Assembly: GCA_019722365.1 (NCBI GenBank)
Contig: JADFUC010001627.1
Span: forward strand, 1-64,000
Length of the DNA stretch: 64,000 bases
Direction: 5' to 3'
Source: Lithospermum erythrorhizon
Lineage: Eukaryota > Streptophyta > Magnoliopsida > Boraginales > Boraginaceae
Position numbers and translations under genes: made by a program. The notes below the pieces were generated by a model. The model worked only from the letters and a program-made list of their open reading frames with translations, was not told the DNA's origin and did no database searches. Shown here in pieces: positions 23,701 to 36,162 of this stretch (positions are counted from its first letter, which is position 1; the number at the start of each line of letters is the position of its first letter).

Positions 23701-25033
23701 ATTTATTATTTTCATACTATATCCACTTTATTTTAATTGATGCTTTCGTTTTTCTAGTGTCAACTTATTTCAATCAATCGTCTTTAGTTATTTTATGAAA
23801 ATTTACAAAAATTAATATCATGAAATTATTTTTAAGGGCAAATATAATGATATCAGCGACCCTTTGAAGTCTTGAATTCCACTCTCATGTAGACAGAGGG
23901 GGCAGGAATTATTTCCAATCCAAGTATCAAAAACAAAAAAGTAAAGAAGCACAAACGTTATTAGGAAATTTTGTTCCTCCTTCTGATCATGTTAAACTGA
24001 ACATACTCTAAGTTACACTCTGTTCAATCCATTTTAATTAATAATTTTCTTCATATAGTTTTGATTATAAATTATTTTTAATCGATATTTTAATAAACTC
24101 CTACCGCATCAATTTAAGTAATTATTTAGTTAAAAGTTACCTTATTAGGGTCCACGAATGTATGTAAATTTTTCTTTTACTCTTCATCAATTAGAGTTAA
24201 TCCTTACAATTGAAGATAACAAATGAAACTTTGTAGAGGCAAAGTATAAATATAACAAAATAGTATCACTTTTTGTTCAAACATGCAATCAAAGATTTTG
24301 AAACAATAATAGATTATCGAATTGATATGATGATGTTTAGGATGTTTTCAGAGATTTAGAGACTTAGAAGTCTGGGTCGATTTGATGTAAAGTGGTGGAG
24401 TTTTTTTGGAAAAAGAAAATTATATTTTGAATTAATATTCCTTCCATTTCAATTTATTAAAGTATTTTATTAATAAAATTATTGATTGTATAATTTTCAA
24501 GGAGATAGAAATTATATCAATCAATAAAAAAAATATTAGGAGATAATACAAACATTAATATAAAAAAGTTATATTGATAAATGAAACGATCATTTATAAT
24601 AAAAAGATAAATTTTTTTGTAGATGATCACATACTTTTTATCTAGACCAATTACTTATATGGAGAGAATATAAATTTGATATGATTAGATTTATTTTTAG
24701 AATTTTTTTCTTGTAAAGTTCCATAGCATGGTCAAATACACCTTGAAACTCAAAAAAACGTCAATTAAAATACTTATTACACACGAACATATCCGATGAT
24801 AGAGACACATACATAATCATTAACTTCTTGATAGTGACCCTTCAACATTTTAACTAATTCATAACCAGAAAGATAAAGAGGCTAAATGTACCTGATGAAG
24901 AATACTGAAGATGTGTGCATTTGATTGGCCGGAGCCTAAATGCAACAGAGACGGTGGAGCCAACATCCCGGCGGCCGAGGCGGTGGTGATTGGGCAGAGA
25001 GAGGTAGCGGTGGGGTTGAGCTATGGCTTGCAT
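14768..25033 (-). CDS. ASA1: Anthranilate synthase alpha subunit, plastid (11 exons)
   Basis: Converts chorismate and glutamine-derived ammonia to anthranilate and pyruvate, the committed step of tryptophan synthesis, acting in plastids with a beta (glutaminase) subunit. Coding exons on the minus strand: 25033-24892, 21381-21197, 21087-20898, 19997-19846, 17118-17006, 16909-16663, 16561-16505, 16407-16255, 15729-15649, 15532-15446, 15154-14768. They sum to 1794 bases, 597 residues plus stop, all phases agree and all junctions are GT-AG. Residues 1-47 look like a transit peptide (Arg/His/Ser-rich, ending near RPIKC). FESVEPG (97-103) matches the tryptophan-binding N-terminal motif. Chorismate-binding motifs follow: GDIFQ (304-308), ERYSHVMH (about 430-437), TVSGAPK (463-469) and [10 protein letters not shown] (537-546). 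Length matches plant ASA1 (about 595). The paralogue number (ASA1 or ASA2) is not decided by sequence alone. Confidence 0.95.
17119..19845. mobile_element. Intron 4 of anthranilate synthase, filled by Gypsy-LTR-like DNA
   Basis: This intron is 2727 bp, while the others downstream of it are 97 to 525 bp. From about 17440 to 19790 it resembles the DNA at 45.4-46.5 kb: a pyrimidine-rich leader with ccttcttcaatcttggccgag, a splice-like gaggtaagaaaggttgaatg, gttgacttttaggttgactt, a gggcataaatttc block and many gttgagttgattgag repeats. It has the layout of a Gypsy LTR. Exact ends and a target duplication were not found. A GA-rich run lies at about 17148-17183 on the 5' side of the intron. Confidence 0.55.
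18800..18990. repeat. gttgagttgattgagttg short tandem repeat
   Basis: Imperfect 6-12 bp units of gttgag/ttgatt inside the LTR-like DNA of the intron. The related copy at 45.8-45.95 kb has the same kind of repeat with cgagttgataaagttg units. Confidence 0.6.
21382..24891. other. Intron 1 of anthranilate synthase (3.5 kb)
   Basis: Separates the transit-peptide exon from the enzyme body. It contains no recognisable gene. Seen inside: a local duplication of aacattactgYatatagttt (about 22492-22511 and 22549-22568), an AT-rich tandem repeat (about 23055-23215), a GC-rich block with tagcgg words (about 23320-23420), and otherwise AT-rich sequence. Confidence 0.7.
23055..23215. repeat. AT-rich tandem repeat (ctaataatcaa type)
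   Basis: Many imperfect 10-18 bp units built from taataatcaa and attaactaataatc, ending at about 23215. A simple low-complexity array in intron 1 of the anthranilate synthase gene. Confidence 0.7.
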
Positions 25034-25170
25034 TGTTAGTGAGTGTGCTCACTAACAACTAGGAAAAAACAAGTACACAAATAGTTAAGAAAATCAGAAT
25101 GGAACAGTCAAAATATGTTGAAATGATTGAGAAATATAGTTGAAAAGAAGGTACATTGACCTCAGATGTC

Positions 25171-25178
25171 TATTTATA
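25171..25178 (-). promoter_or_regulatory. TATA box of the anthranilate synthase gene
   Basis: Reads TATAAATA on the minus strand, 138 bases upstream of the ATG at 25033, a plausible distance for a 5' leader of about 100 bases. Confidence 0.5.
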
Positions 25179-25179
25179 C

Positions 25180-27599
25180 AACTAATGTAATCATGTTGGG
25201 CTGTGGAGCCTAGTGCTTTGGTGGTGTTATGTACAATTATTTATATATTTGGAGGTCATGCATTATTTTGTTAGTAGTTATTTGGGCACAATTAAATAAA
25301 GAAAAAAATTAAATTAATAATTCTAAAAAGTATTAATTACCATCTATTATATGAAAATATTTATTTATTTAAATAAGTAATGATTCCAGTCAAGTCATAT
25401 TTGTATCATCGTTTGTAACAAAAATATATCCTTTTGTTAATGTCGATCAATTAAAAAATTTCATTTGGAAATTTATATTCAATTATATTGATAATATCAT
25501 TATTAGGATTTTCTAGTTTAGAAATTCTACTATCCAATTTATTATTTTCTTGTTTTAAAAAATATTAATTACCATCTATTACATGAAACTATTTATTTAT
25601 TTAAATAAGTAATGATTTTTTTAATAAATATTTATTATAATAGTAATATGTGTCAAACTAATTTTAATAGAAAAATTTAATTTAAATTATAAATGAATTT
25701 GATGACAAATACGGAGTATTAAACATATAAATGTTCATGTGTCAAAATAAAAAATAAGCATGTATTAAAAGTAACTTTTACTTTGTTAAAATTTGACGAG
25801 CGTGTTCGTTGAACGATTAGACACTTAATGTTCGTACACTTTATAATGAGAGCGGTTATGGTTAGGTGTCTCATGTTCTGCGATTTGATGTAAAAATGGT
25901 GTAGCATTTAAAATATCTTGAATTACAGATGATACTGCATTGAAAATTCAAAAAATATCATAAAGGGTATTACATCTGGCTTAATTAGAATATGTCATAA
26001 AATTCGTTGAGAAAAATTGAGTGCAGTTATCTAAAAAGTTAAATAATAGCTTATATAATTGACATCGTTAGATTGTTTTTGAGAAAATGGGCTGATACTT
26101 GCAAATGTCTTAAAAATAAAGAAGAAAATATATTCTGAAAATAGTCTTTATCTACATTTAAGAATTAATTATTTCGCTTTTTCGAGACCTGATTTTGTCA
26201 TCGATTATTTTTTATGTGCGATTATGAAAAATTACAAAAAACTAATATTATGAAAATATTTTTAAAAACAAATTCAATGATATCAATTTTATATTTTTTT
26301 GAATTAGTGAATAAAAAGTAATTTGTGGTGGCGAAGTAGCAATAGCCTTAATCGCGTCAATTAATTTGAAATGGAGGGCGTATAGTTTATAATTGATCAT
26401 TAATAGGCTAGCTTAATGGCGTAACTACCTTTATAATATGGTATAGATATAATAATACTTTAATTTCATGATCATTAGTTTATTTAACATTTTTCTAAAC
26501 TTTGTTTAATTTGTATATTTTAGGAAATAAGCGAACTCTAACTAATGTAGAAATATTTTTTATTAAATTTTAAAAACATCAAAATATGATAATTTTCTTG
26601 TATGAAGAATTGTCGTTTGAATTTTTTCAAATTGAACTTTGACCATCAATTATTAATTATTCGTTAAAATATATAAAATTTATATAATTGGATTATCTTT
26701 AAAAATATTTTTCATAATATTAAATTTTTTAATAATATAATTAAAGAGTAATTGAACATCAAAAATTTATTTTGATATGTTAGAAAATTAAATAAAATGA
26801 ATTGGATGGAGTAATAATTAAAACTATGAAGAATAAATTATGTAATAAGAAGGCATGGGGAGCAATTGATCTCTTAATTGAAAAAAGACATTTACTATTC
26901 ATTTGTAAAAAGAATATTATTCATAAAATGCAAATGACAATAAATATTTTGGCTTTATTTTTAATAGTTGAGCTTTGACCGTATATATTTTTGTTTGTAT
27001 TTTATCATATTTTATGAGAAAATATCGATAAGAAAAATGCATTTCAAATTTTTTTAAAGTGATATATTTTTCAACAAACCATACAATACAAACAAAAATA
27101 TTTATTATCAAGTTGACTGATAAAAAATCGAAAACGATCTTTAAGGGATGAGTAGTATTATTCAAAATAATTTCATCCGTTCCTTTAACAAAAATAATTA
27201 AATTTTTACTTATTTATTTCTATATAAAAATTGATGAGTTTACAATTGTATGCAATTAGTCAAATCATATGACATATAAGGGGCACCGTAAGTGATAAAA
27301 ATGTGAAATATACTAGGACTACGGGTATATTTTTATAATTCCCTCATCTCCACCATCTCCAAAATAGGTAAGGATTATTTTTAGTATACTATCTAGTGGA
27401 ATTTTTTTTGAAGCAACATTAACCCTTATGTATTTAGTGTAATCAAATTTTGTGTGATATTATTCCTCCATCTTAATTTTACGGAATAATTTAACTAATT
27501 ATTTAAAAATCAATTTTAACTTTACGTTAACGAACATTATTGAACATGTTAGTGCATTGAAATGGGTTGAGAGGTCTACGGTCTACCCACCGTTTTCGC
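25180..27599. other. AT-rich intergenic stretch
   Basis: Strongly AT-rich with only short frames; nothing recognisable as a gene. A near-duplicate of taattaccatctattayatgaaa...atttatttatttaaataagtaatgatt is seen at about 25335-25385 and 25564-25617, a local direct repeat of roughly 50 bp. Confidence 0.5.
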
Positions 27600-27611
27600 C
27601 CCCACTAGCTT

Positions 27612-27771
27612 TTTTTTTTAACTAAATGAGAGGAATTAGAAATTACATAGAATAATTAGATTCTAAATTAAGTAATGGGAAGCTAGGCTCCATTGAAACA
27701 GTTTGTCTTCTTTTTGAAGTCTACTGCGTAAATACCGAAGCTCTGTCCGGATATCGCTAGACTAAATTGGT
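27612..27771 (-). mobile_element. SINE-like retroposon, 160 bp
   Basis: A 160-bp insert flanked by perfect 12-bp duplications ccccactagctt (27600-27611 and 27772-27783). The left end is a run of T, so on the minus strand it ends in a poly-A tail. The opposite end contains gtctagcgatatccggaca. No internal coding. I could not identify clear A and B boxes, so the tRNA origin is not shown. Confidence 0.65.
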
Positions 27772-27783
27772 CCCCACTAGCTT

Positions 27784-29852
27784 CAGAGACGACTTAATTC
27801 AAGAATAGTGACATAACAAGAATGAATTATACCCTTGTGCACTTAATGTAATCGAAGAAAACTCATTCAATTAATCATTTTATTACTTAAAGAAAAAGTG
27901 TCAATTTTTGAAAAGAATTTTTTATCATGATTACTTTTTAAATATTCATTAATTTTTAGTCTAACCTAATTGAGAGTAATATTATATCTTGAATATTTAG
28001 CTTTTACTCCTTACAAATTTGTTGAATTTTTTAAACCAAGGTAATAACAATTAATTTCTATAATTTAATTTTTTTTTGGAAAGGATGGTGTATACCATTG
28101 ATATATTGAAATATTAGTTCATTGTTTGCCAAACATGATTTAGTTTCTTCAATGTTTACTTGTCAAGGATTTGAGGTAGCATAAGTATTATTTAGTGTAA
28201 TCAAATTGAGTCCTAGTAACGTACCTTGGAATATTATACAATAGTAGCGTGCAACGACCGACGGTTTCACACTTTATAAAGGAAAAGAAAAATGGTCGAA
28301 AAGTGGTGTGAAAATATGGGGTAATAATCGGTGGGGGCGATATCGTTGGTTGGTTGTTAATTTAAAGAGAAAAAATAGTCAAAAAGTATATTGAAAATGT
28401 AAAAATATTATTTTATTATGATAAAAAAACAACTAAAACAAAGGAAAGAGTAATAATTAGAGTAGAATTAGTGTAGGCATAGAGTACTACTCGTACTAAT
28501 TATTATAAGTAACATATTTTGGATAATAATGACTTCATCCCAAAAATATTGTCGGTCATGTCAGTAATCAAAATAATGCTCGCTTTATCTTAAGTGGCAT
28601 AATTTTGATTTGAATAAGATCATCTTAATAATAGCAGATATAGTAAAATAGAGCCCCTTATTAGAAGCTTATATAATTAATGAAAACAAGAAGCTTATTA
28701 TGGTTTTAACCATTAGATTGGTCATTTAAGTAGAAATTTGAATCTAACGGTCTTCATAAGCAGGGGTAATTTGAGGTAATACATATGAATTTTTAATTTT
28801 TGTTATGAAAGCAGTTCTGCCAATTTCTATTTTGAGTAGTTAATACCATCTGATATGATGTGATTTTGAAGATTTTTGTCACTTAAATAGGCTGCATTCT
28901 TTCTGAAAATAAATGGCATGTAAATGAATCTTGGTAAAATACTAATATTTGATACGTTTTTATAAAATATTATCGAATCTGCTCAAAAATACTTGAGGAG
29001 TTCAAATTTTATTCAAAATATGGTTTAACCAGATCCTTGTTTTCAGTGATGTGGTCGTGAGGGGATTAATACGGCGTTGTCTTCTTTTCTTAAATCTGGG
29101 TTTTTATCAAAGGGTTTTAAAGTAAGGTTTAAATGAGCGTGTTTAGCATGATTGAGCATTCCGAGGGAGTGTTATGAATAGTTATCCCAGGTAGTGGATG
29201 TCGATGGCTTGGTTAGATTATAGGAAGGATTCTTTGTCGATTACATCGCTTTGTGAGAGTACATAAATAGGCACCACATGTATTATGTATATATATGGAT
29301 AAAATGCTATATACCGTTACTGCCTGCTGTTTTATAGTTATATTTATAACGTTAGTAAATACGGTATAATATCTGAGCAATGATCACTTAGACTATTCTG
29401 ATAGTTTACATATTGACGTCACATTTTCGATTAGAGCAGCTACTGTCATCTTACCTTTCTTTATTTAATAATTCAGCAATCATTCAATTTTAAAGCTACA
29501 ATGGTTTTATTTGTAAAATTAAATCACCTCTACTACAGGCCACCACTTTTATATCATATTATTATTACTTATATTCTTTATTTTATCGTTAAAAAATAAT
29601 AAAATTATCCTTTATAGTTAAATAAAATTATAAAAACTTAAATAATTTATATTGAGAGTGATGCAATCCTTTGTAGAACGATTGTATATAGGATGATTGA
29701 ATTGGGTTGTCCATTCTAAGAAGATATTTGCTAAATTTAAATGCAGACAACAGGCTTTTCGAAATAGATGCGAGGTGATTTTGGTCTTGAACTTTTGGAA
29801 GAAAAAAAAAATTTGACCTTTGCGAGCTACATTTTTAATAGGTAAATACAGA
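27784..29852. other. AT-rich intergenic stretch
   Basis: No gene is recognised; only short frames. A piece at about 29190-29250 (cttggttagattatagga) recurs at about 30036-30055, suggesting related repeat fragments. Confidence 0.4.
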
Positions 29853-30424
29853 GACAAATATAAAAATTATATATATATTATAACATATGTCATTTTTAAA
29901 ATATGAAACACTTAATTGGATTAATTTTAATTAATTGATTAAAAACAGCATCTCATCCTCGACACCGCGACTCCACCCGTCAATGTCGGTAGAAGTGAGT
30001 TACCTAAAGTTTATGTTGGCCATTTGGTACTTAAACTTGGTTAGATTATAGGAAAAGAGGATTCTTGTCATTGAAAGTGAGTTCACGCAAGTTTATGTCC
30101 CAATGAATTTGCTTGACGTCGTTATCTTTGTTAATTACTGACATAACATCTTACAAGTTTTTATGCATTAGACATAAACGACCTTGAAGTCTATTATCTG
30201 CGGGTGAATTTGTTGTTCTATAAAATTTCATCCTCGGTTATTCCATTTTGTTTATGACATATCTGGTTCTGTTTGCTTGATGTCATTATACAATCATGGA
30301 GTCCGATGTTTGGTGGGATGGGGTGTTTTTTTTAATTGAATTAATTAAAATTGATTCAATTAACTGTTTGTTATTTTAAAAATGACTCATAAAGTGTAAT
30401 ATATATATTTTTTCTATTTTGTCT
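29853..30424. repeat. Inverted-repeat (foldback) element, about 570 bp
   Basis: The left arm (about 29853-29985) and right arm (about 30311-30424) are imperfect reverse complements. Shared words include attttaaaaatgac, taattaaaattra and a tatatata tract. The arms enclose about 325 bp. No target duplication was found and no coding sequence is present. Confidence 0.5.
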
Positions 30425-32317
30425 TTTAGGTTCACATTAACGTCAAGGATTCGGTCTTATTCCACCCCAGCCGGTGTCAAACCGCCTCAGTCTTTGAAAT
30501 GTTAAAAAAGAACCGGTGTACATTTAATATTTTCTATGATTCGGGGTGCACATATGAAATTTGCTTGAAATTTTTAATTTTAGGGTTCTAAGATTTTGAA
30601 ATTGGGAAATTTTAAAAACCTTTGAAATTGTTGTTGGAAACTTGATGGTAGATTTACAAGGTTTGTCATTGGTTTCCCTAATTTTCTCTAAATCACTTTG
30701 ATTTCATATTTATGTGGTATTTTTGAGGCAAGTCGATTTAGTTGCCGAGGAACTTGCAATTGTTTCTGAAATAGTCAATTTTTGATTAAATTTAATATTG
30801 ATTTGGTGAATTGGATGCATTTAACGATTTGTGGGAACTGGTAATTAAGAAATTGCAAATTCAATTGTGCAAGCAAATTTCCTTGAAGCTATTTAATTCA
30901 AAGAACAAAGAATGAAACTTTGGAGGTGTTAATTGAAATTAGTGACGGATGTCCGTCATAGTGATATACTTAATAATGGGTCTAACTAATAATGAACATA
31001 AAATGTAACGCATGTATCCTCGATAATTTTGTAACAAGTGATAATATTATAAAGTAAGAGAAATTGAAATTCTCGTGAATTATATGATTTAAAATTTTAG
31101 ATTAAAGCCTCGAGAATAGATAGTAGGTAAGACATAAAGAGAGAACTCTACAATTCCTGGGAAGAATGGATATTCATGAGATACTGAAATTGGTTTAATA
31201 CCCTTACATGAGAACTAGGGGATGTGAAAATTCTTAGTCTTTTGTGTGTGCCATGTACCGCCTTGTTGTCTTAGAATGAAGGTTGTCGTCTTCTATGGCG
31301 ATACATTCTTTGTAACATTTCTGCGTTATTACGTGTATCCGCTACTTGGTATAAAAATACAGTTAATGACGACATCGGTTGGATGCATAACATGGATCAA
31401 TTACAACAGAAATTATCGATAACAAAGAATCACATCAAGAAAACGAGATCAGAAAATATTTATAAAGACTACCTGTTCAGAAAACATAGAGTTCTGGGAC
31501 ATCGCCTACCTTGTCGGCGCCGTAGGTTGTCATGGACGTAAGATGAAAACCTTCCTTCCACTTTTTATTAATCTACTTAAAGTAAAAATTTGATCAACTT
31601 TTATAAAGGAAGCATTAGGTATGTAGTTCCTGAGAAGGGACGAGAAACAACAACGTTCGAGTCTCGGCGGATTTTAGGCCGTGTTTTCAAATGACCCAAT
31701 AAATAACGGTTTATTACAACTGTTCAAAAAGTAGATAAACCTATCGTTCAGCGCATCTTACGAATCTGTAATAAGCATTGAAAGCAATGCGCGTGCAGAA
31801 GAGCAAGAAAAGTCTTAATCCGCTGACCCAGCGCATAATAGCATATGTGAATTTTGTTAAAAATTAGAAAAACATGAACTGATAATGAAGGGCAGCAACT
31901 GATTGAATACCCTAGCATACGACATAATGCGAGGAACTAAAACAAAAGTGATATCCTATGGTAGATCATAGGAAATGATCCAACTGTATGAGAGATGACA
32001 ATTATTTTGTTGGCATAAATCCACAATTATGTGGCAAATATTTGCAATCCGCATGCATGATAAATTAAGGGGACACATTTACAACAAAGTGGAAAAATTA
32101 TGATAAAACAAGGAGTAAGAACAATCTAAATGACATGAAAGAATGTATACAGTAATATAGATAGAAGTATGACTTTCTTTGCCAATATCAACCTTTGTAT
32201 ATATTGCAAGAACTTCCGTTAATAATTAAGATGCAACGTTGTATTAATACCATAGATTTCATGACATAATTAACTATTAGTACTATTTGGAGTAAGTTTC
32301 CGAAGTCAAGGCATGTT
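30425..32317. other. Intergenic stretch without recognised gene
   Basis: AT-rich with short frames only. No terminal repeats or family motifs could be assigned. Confidence 0.4.
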
Positions 32318-35300
32318 TGTTAGAGAATCGATATCGTTGTTGTCTGTTTGACTCAGTTTCTGATAGTTTGATTACTACATCAGCTTTGGCGGCGAAATCG
32401 TCGAGCCGAGAGAACTGACATTTTACACCACAATCCATGGACACCAGCGCTAGATGGAATTAGAGGCTCGATGGTGAGAAGGAAGAATGTCGTGGTGAGC
32501 CTGAAGTTAGGGAGTTTTTAGAGGCGTAGCTTTAGAATAGTTCGGCTAAATCATCAGCTAACAACTTAAGACTATATAGAATTAGGTTAGCATTAGTGGT
32601 GGATTGCAAATGGGTGGGTTCTTGATTATTGGGCAGCATGTCCAACAATCTACGGTCGAGGCTGGCGTTGATCTAACCATGGAATCGTGGCTTCATCGTC
32701 GCCAAACCGTGCTTGTAATCACAAAGGCATACAAATGATGTACACAAAGTAATGCTACCATACGGATCGAGCGATAGCAGAAGCATGCAGTCATAAGGGC
32801 AATACGCTCGCGTAATCCGCAAAACGGACAAGAACACTAGCGTACGCGAAGTACACTCACACAAAAAACAACGACAAGAATACAAAGCATGTCGAGTCAC
32901 GCAAAGATGGGGACACGTCGCCCAAAAGCATGAAGTCCGCAAAGTGGGTAGAACTCCACGCGAAGGTGCTCGAGTTCGGCAATAGAGAACCTACGAACAC
33001 TAAGTATGTCGAGTCCTGAGGACATAATTGTACCACAAAGGTCTCGAGTTGAGCCAATAGAACAACGAACACTAGCGCAATAATCGACTCCCTGAAGAGA
33101 CAGACCTACACCCCTTGAGGTCGCTTAGAGTTCGGCCAGCAAAGAGCGAGCAGCCCAAGCATGTCAATCGCTTAAAGGACAAAGCCTACACCCTGAAAGC
33201 TCACTGAGGTTAAAATAACACAAACGAAAATAAAACGCATCACTTGATAACAAAACTACATTAAGTTAATAGATCGCATAAAATATTTAAATAAAAGATA
33301 GATCTGAGGGTCCCCGAGCCGCCATCGATAGTGTTTTTAAGTGCACCGGCTTAACCGTTCCATGACATTGAATGAGGGCATCTTACTCGGCTTATCTGAA
33401 AGTACCCAACGTAAATATTCAGATATAACATGAAAGATTGAAAATTTACTCAAAACTCAATTTATGTATTTTATTCGACACTAAGTTTGTCGTCTCAAAA
33501 ATGCTCGCAAAACTGATAATGAGAAAGAAAGTAAACATGCTCAAGCGTGACATGCGTAATATAACCAACCGAGGATCGAAAGAATATGTATTCCCTCTTT
33601 TTGAGTACATTAACTGCTTGTCAGATGATTAGAAGCTAGGCAACACATGTATTTAAATCAATCAAATCATTCTCACTTTCATTGGAAATATAGCCTTTAA
33701 TGCTCACTTTCAACTTGGGCATCGTCAATAATCTGCTTAAAATGCATTGCTTTCTACTGTAGCGTAAAGGTTCACTGAGAATGAGGCGGCTATCGCTACT
33801 TAAGTGACTGCGATTATGCAAAATCTCCCCATCTTACATCGCTTTTATGACCTAATCATTATTCGGAAAATAGATTTATCATCGATAATAGTGTTCCGCA
33901 GAAAGTACCCAGCAGGTTCGGCATAATGAAACATACAAGTTATGTTTTCTTAGTCGAAATAACAAGAGAGCCTTTCCAAATTTTTCGTAACTCCGCTTCC
34001 CAATTTTCCGCCCCAGACGACATCCTCGAAAGTACAAAGATGGCAAATTATGCGTAATTCGGGGGAGCATCTTTCTTTGATAGCGAGGTAAATTCAAAAT
34101 CGAGAAGAGAATCTACAAACGTCACGTCTCACCCATTCTATGCGTGCGGTTTTTGAATTAAGCCATGCATAAATCGTGCTCGATTTAACATAGTTTGAAA
34201 ACATGTCTTATAAGGGAGTTACATGGAAAGTGAAGCAGAATCTATTAACAATCGAAATCACTTATGAAAGGATCGAACGGCATATTTATTCAAGCTATGA
34301 TGTCATGAGTTATTAATCGTGAAAATATTACAGAATTATCCTCATAACTGACCATATTATCATCTGGCGTGATGTTGGTTCTTTGAAGCTTAAAACCGAT
34401 CATAATGAAATGACCTCGCCATGACAATTATAACAACTTTCACGCGTGGAGTGCGAACTTAGATACGCCGCGATGTTTTTTTATACATCTTTCTCATGCT
34501 GCGTTAACGGGCGTTAAGCGCATGCTTGAATACACCCCACTACGTACGTAACACCAGCTTCTACTCCCCATTATAAAATCTAATTCGTTACTCTTAAGAA
34601 CATTAACATGATATCGAGGTGCATGCATCATCTACCGTATTTAATAGCGAGATTTCACATCATTCGCGAATCAGGGAATAGCGTTGAAAAGAGCGATAGG
34701 AAGCATGTCATCCCCATGTTTTTATCGCTGAACAACAATATCTCTATCAGTTTGTAAAAACATCAGATTCATCGATATCATGAAGCATATCACAATACAA
34801 TTTAAAAAAGCTTCTCAACAGAACATTCTCTTAGGCGAAAGAGGTTTGTTATATAGGCTATTCTTATCCTTGTAGGTCTTAGCATACGTAATTCCAACTT
34901 TTCTAATCACAGAATCAGATAAGTTTAGGTAAATTATATAACATGTATTTTCATTCATTTCAATCTTGTTTTCTTTGTTGTCGTATTACATCTAATCGTA
35001 CTGACCTTAAAACATTTTTGTTGAATCAAAACATACTTGATTTCGTTTCAGCATGCTAAAAATAAGATTTTAGTTAAGCGGGCAATGCAATATTGATTTG
35101 CCTTGAGGCGTCATATAACAAAAATATGAAAATAAAAAAATCAAATATGTGCTTAAATATCACAAAGATTGAGAATTTCATGATTGACGCAAAGTATACT
35201 AATCTCGCAAAGAAATTTAAATCGGGTATGGCCCAGAGCACGAATCGGGATTTCAGCAGCAGAATGAAAAAAAGCTAAAATTGATTAAGCTTATAACAAA

Positions 35301-36162
35301 TTCGCGAAGCAGAAAAAAAGTTTAGAGCCTTGTACTCGTGCGAAATTTTTTAAAAACAAAATAACGAAGTCAATCGGTCAACACAGTCAACTCGGTAACT
35401 TTGAATACGAGTCGAGCACGATCCAGCCTTGTTCCGCGAGCATTGTGGGCGTGCTTGTTCATGAATTCTTGTAGCGTGAGTCTTATTGTAACGACTCCGT
35501 GCGCCTTCGATGGCTTCCGGCGACACCGGCGGAGAATGAAAGCAGCTTGTAGCGACACCACTTTAACAACTCGGTTGTCTTTTCGTTAACAGAATCGCGA
35601 TACGTTTTCGAATCGACATAAAAACCGCAAAGGAACTCCGACTCGGCCAACCAAATGCTTTCGCGACCCGATTCACAGCAGAAACTCCGGCCCGTCATGA
35701 CTCGGCAATATGGGCTTGAATCATTAGGTCTCAGCCGAATCTGAACTCAGGTCGCGTAGTGGCGTAGTCGGCAGCGACAGCTCGAAACTCAGCAGCAATC
35801 AACGAAGCTCTTGATACATTTGTTGAGGAAATCAATATCGTTGTTGTCGGTTTGACTTCAGTTCTCTTAGTTTGATTACCATCGAAACTTGCTGGCAAAA
35901 TCAATCGAACCGAGACAACTTGACCTTTACGCTAGCCATCCGGCCCAAGGCACCCTTGTAGATGGAATTAGAAAGGCTTCGATAGTGAAGAAGAATGTCA
36001 CTTCCCCGAACTAAAGCCTTAGCTAGGAGTTTTTAGGCGCGTAGAATGGATTCGGCTTCATCTATCGCGCTATGACCTAAAAGACTATATAGAATTAGGT
36101 TAAGCGTTAGTGGATATGTTCGAAATGGGTCGCGTTAGTTGATTGATGGCAACGTATCAACA
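32318..36162. mobile_element. LTR retrotransposon with 330-342 bp LTRs, decayed
   Basis: Direct repeats at 32318-32647 and 35821-36162 both start TGTT and end CAACA. The flanking bases are atgtt (left) and atgtc (right), a 5-bp target duplication with one mismatch. Shared LTR landmarks include atatcgttgttgtc, agatggaattagaa and gactatatagaattaggtta. The 3.17 kb interior has no frame longer than about 90 codons and no recognised polymerase or gag motif, so it is either a non-autonomous element or heavily decayed; orientation is not certain. Confidence 0.65.
32810..33215. repeat. Tandem repeats inside the LTR element
   Basis: Imperfect units of roughly 70-110 bp. Recurrent words are aacactagcg/aacactaag (about 32834, 32996, 33069), gtcgagtc, and cctacaccc (about 33105 and 33187). 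Richer in C and G than the surrounding DNA. Confidence 0.5.

Noticed and set aside
24892..25033. Reading the exon 1 region as a separate small gene
   Set aside because: Its end has a donor site, its phase joins exactly to exon 2, and its composition fits a plastid transit peptide of anthranilate synthase.
32673..33072. Two cysteine- and leucine-rich minus-strand frames
   Set aside because: They follow from tandem repeats in the interior of the LTR element and match no known domain.
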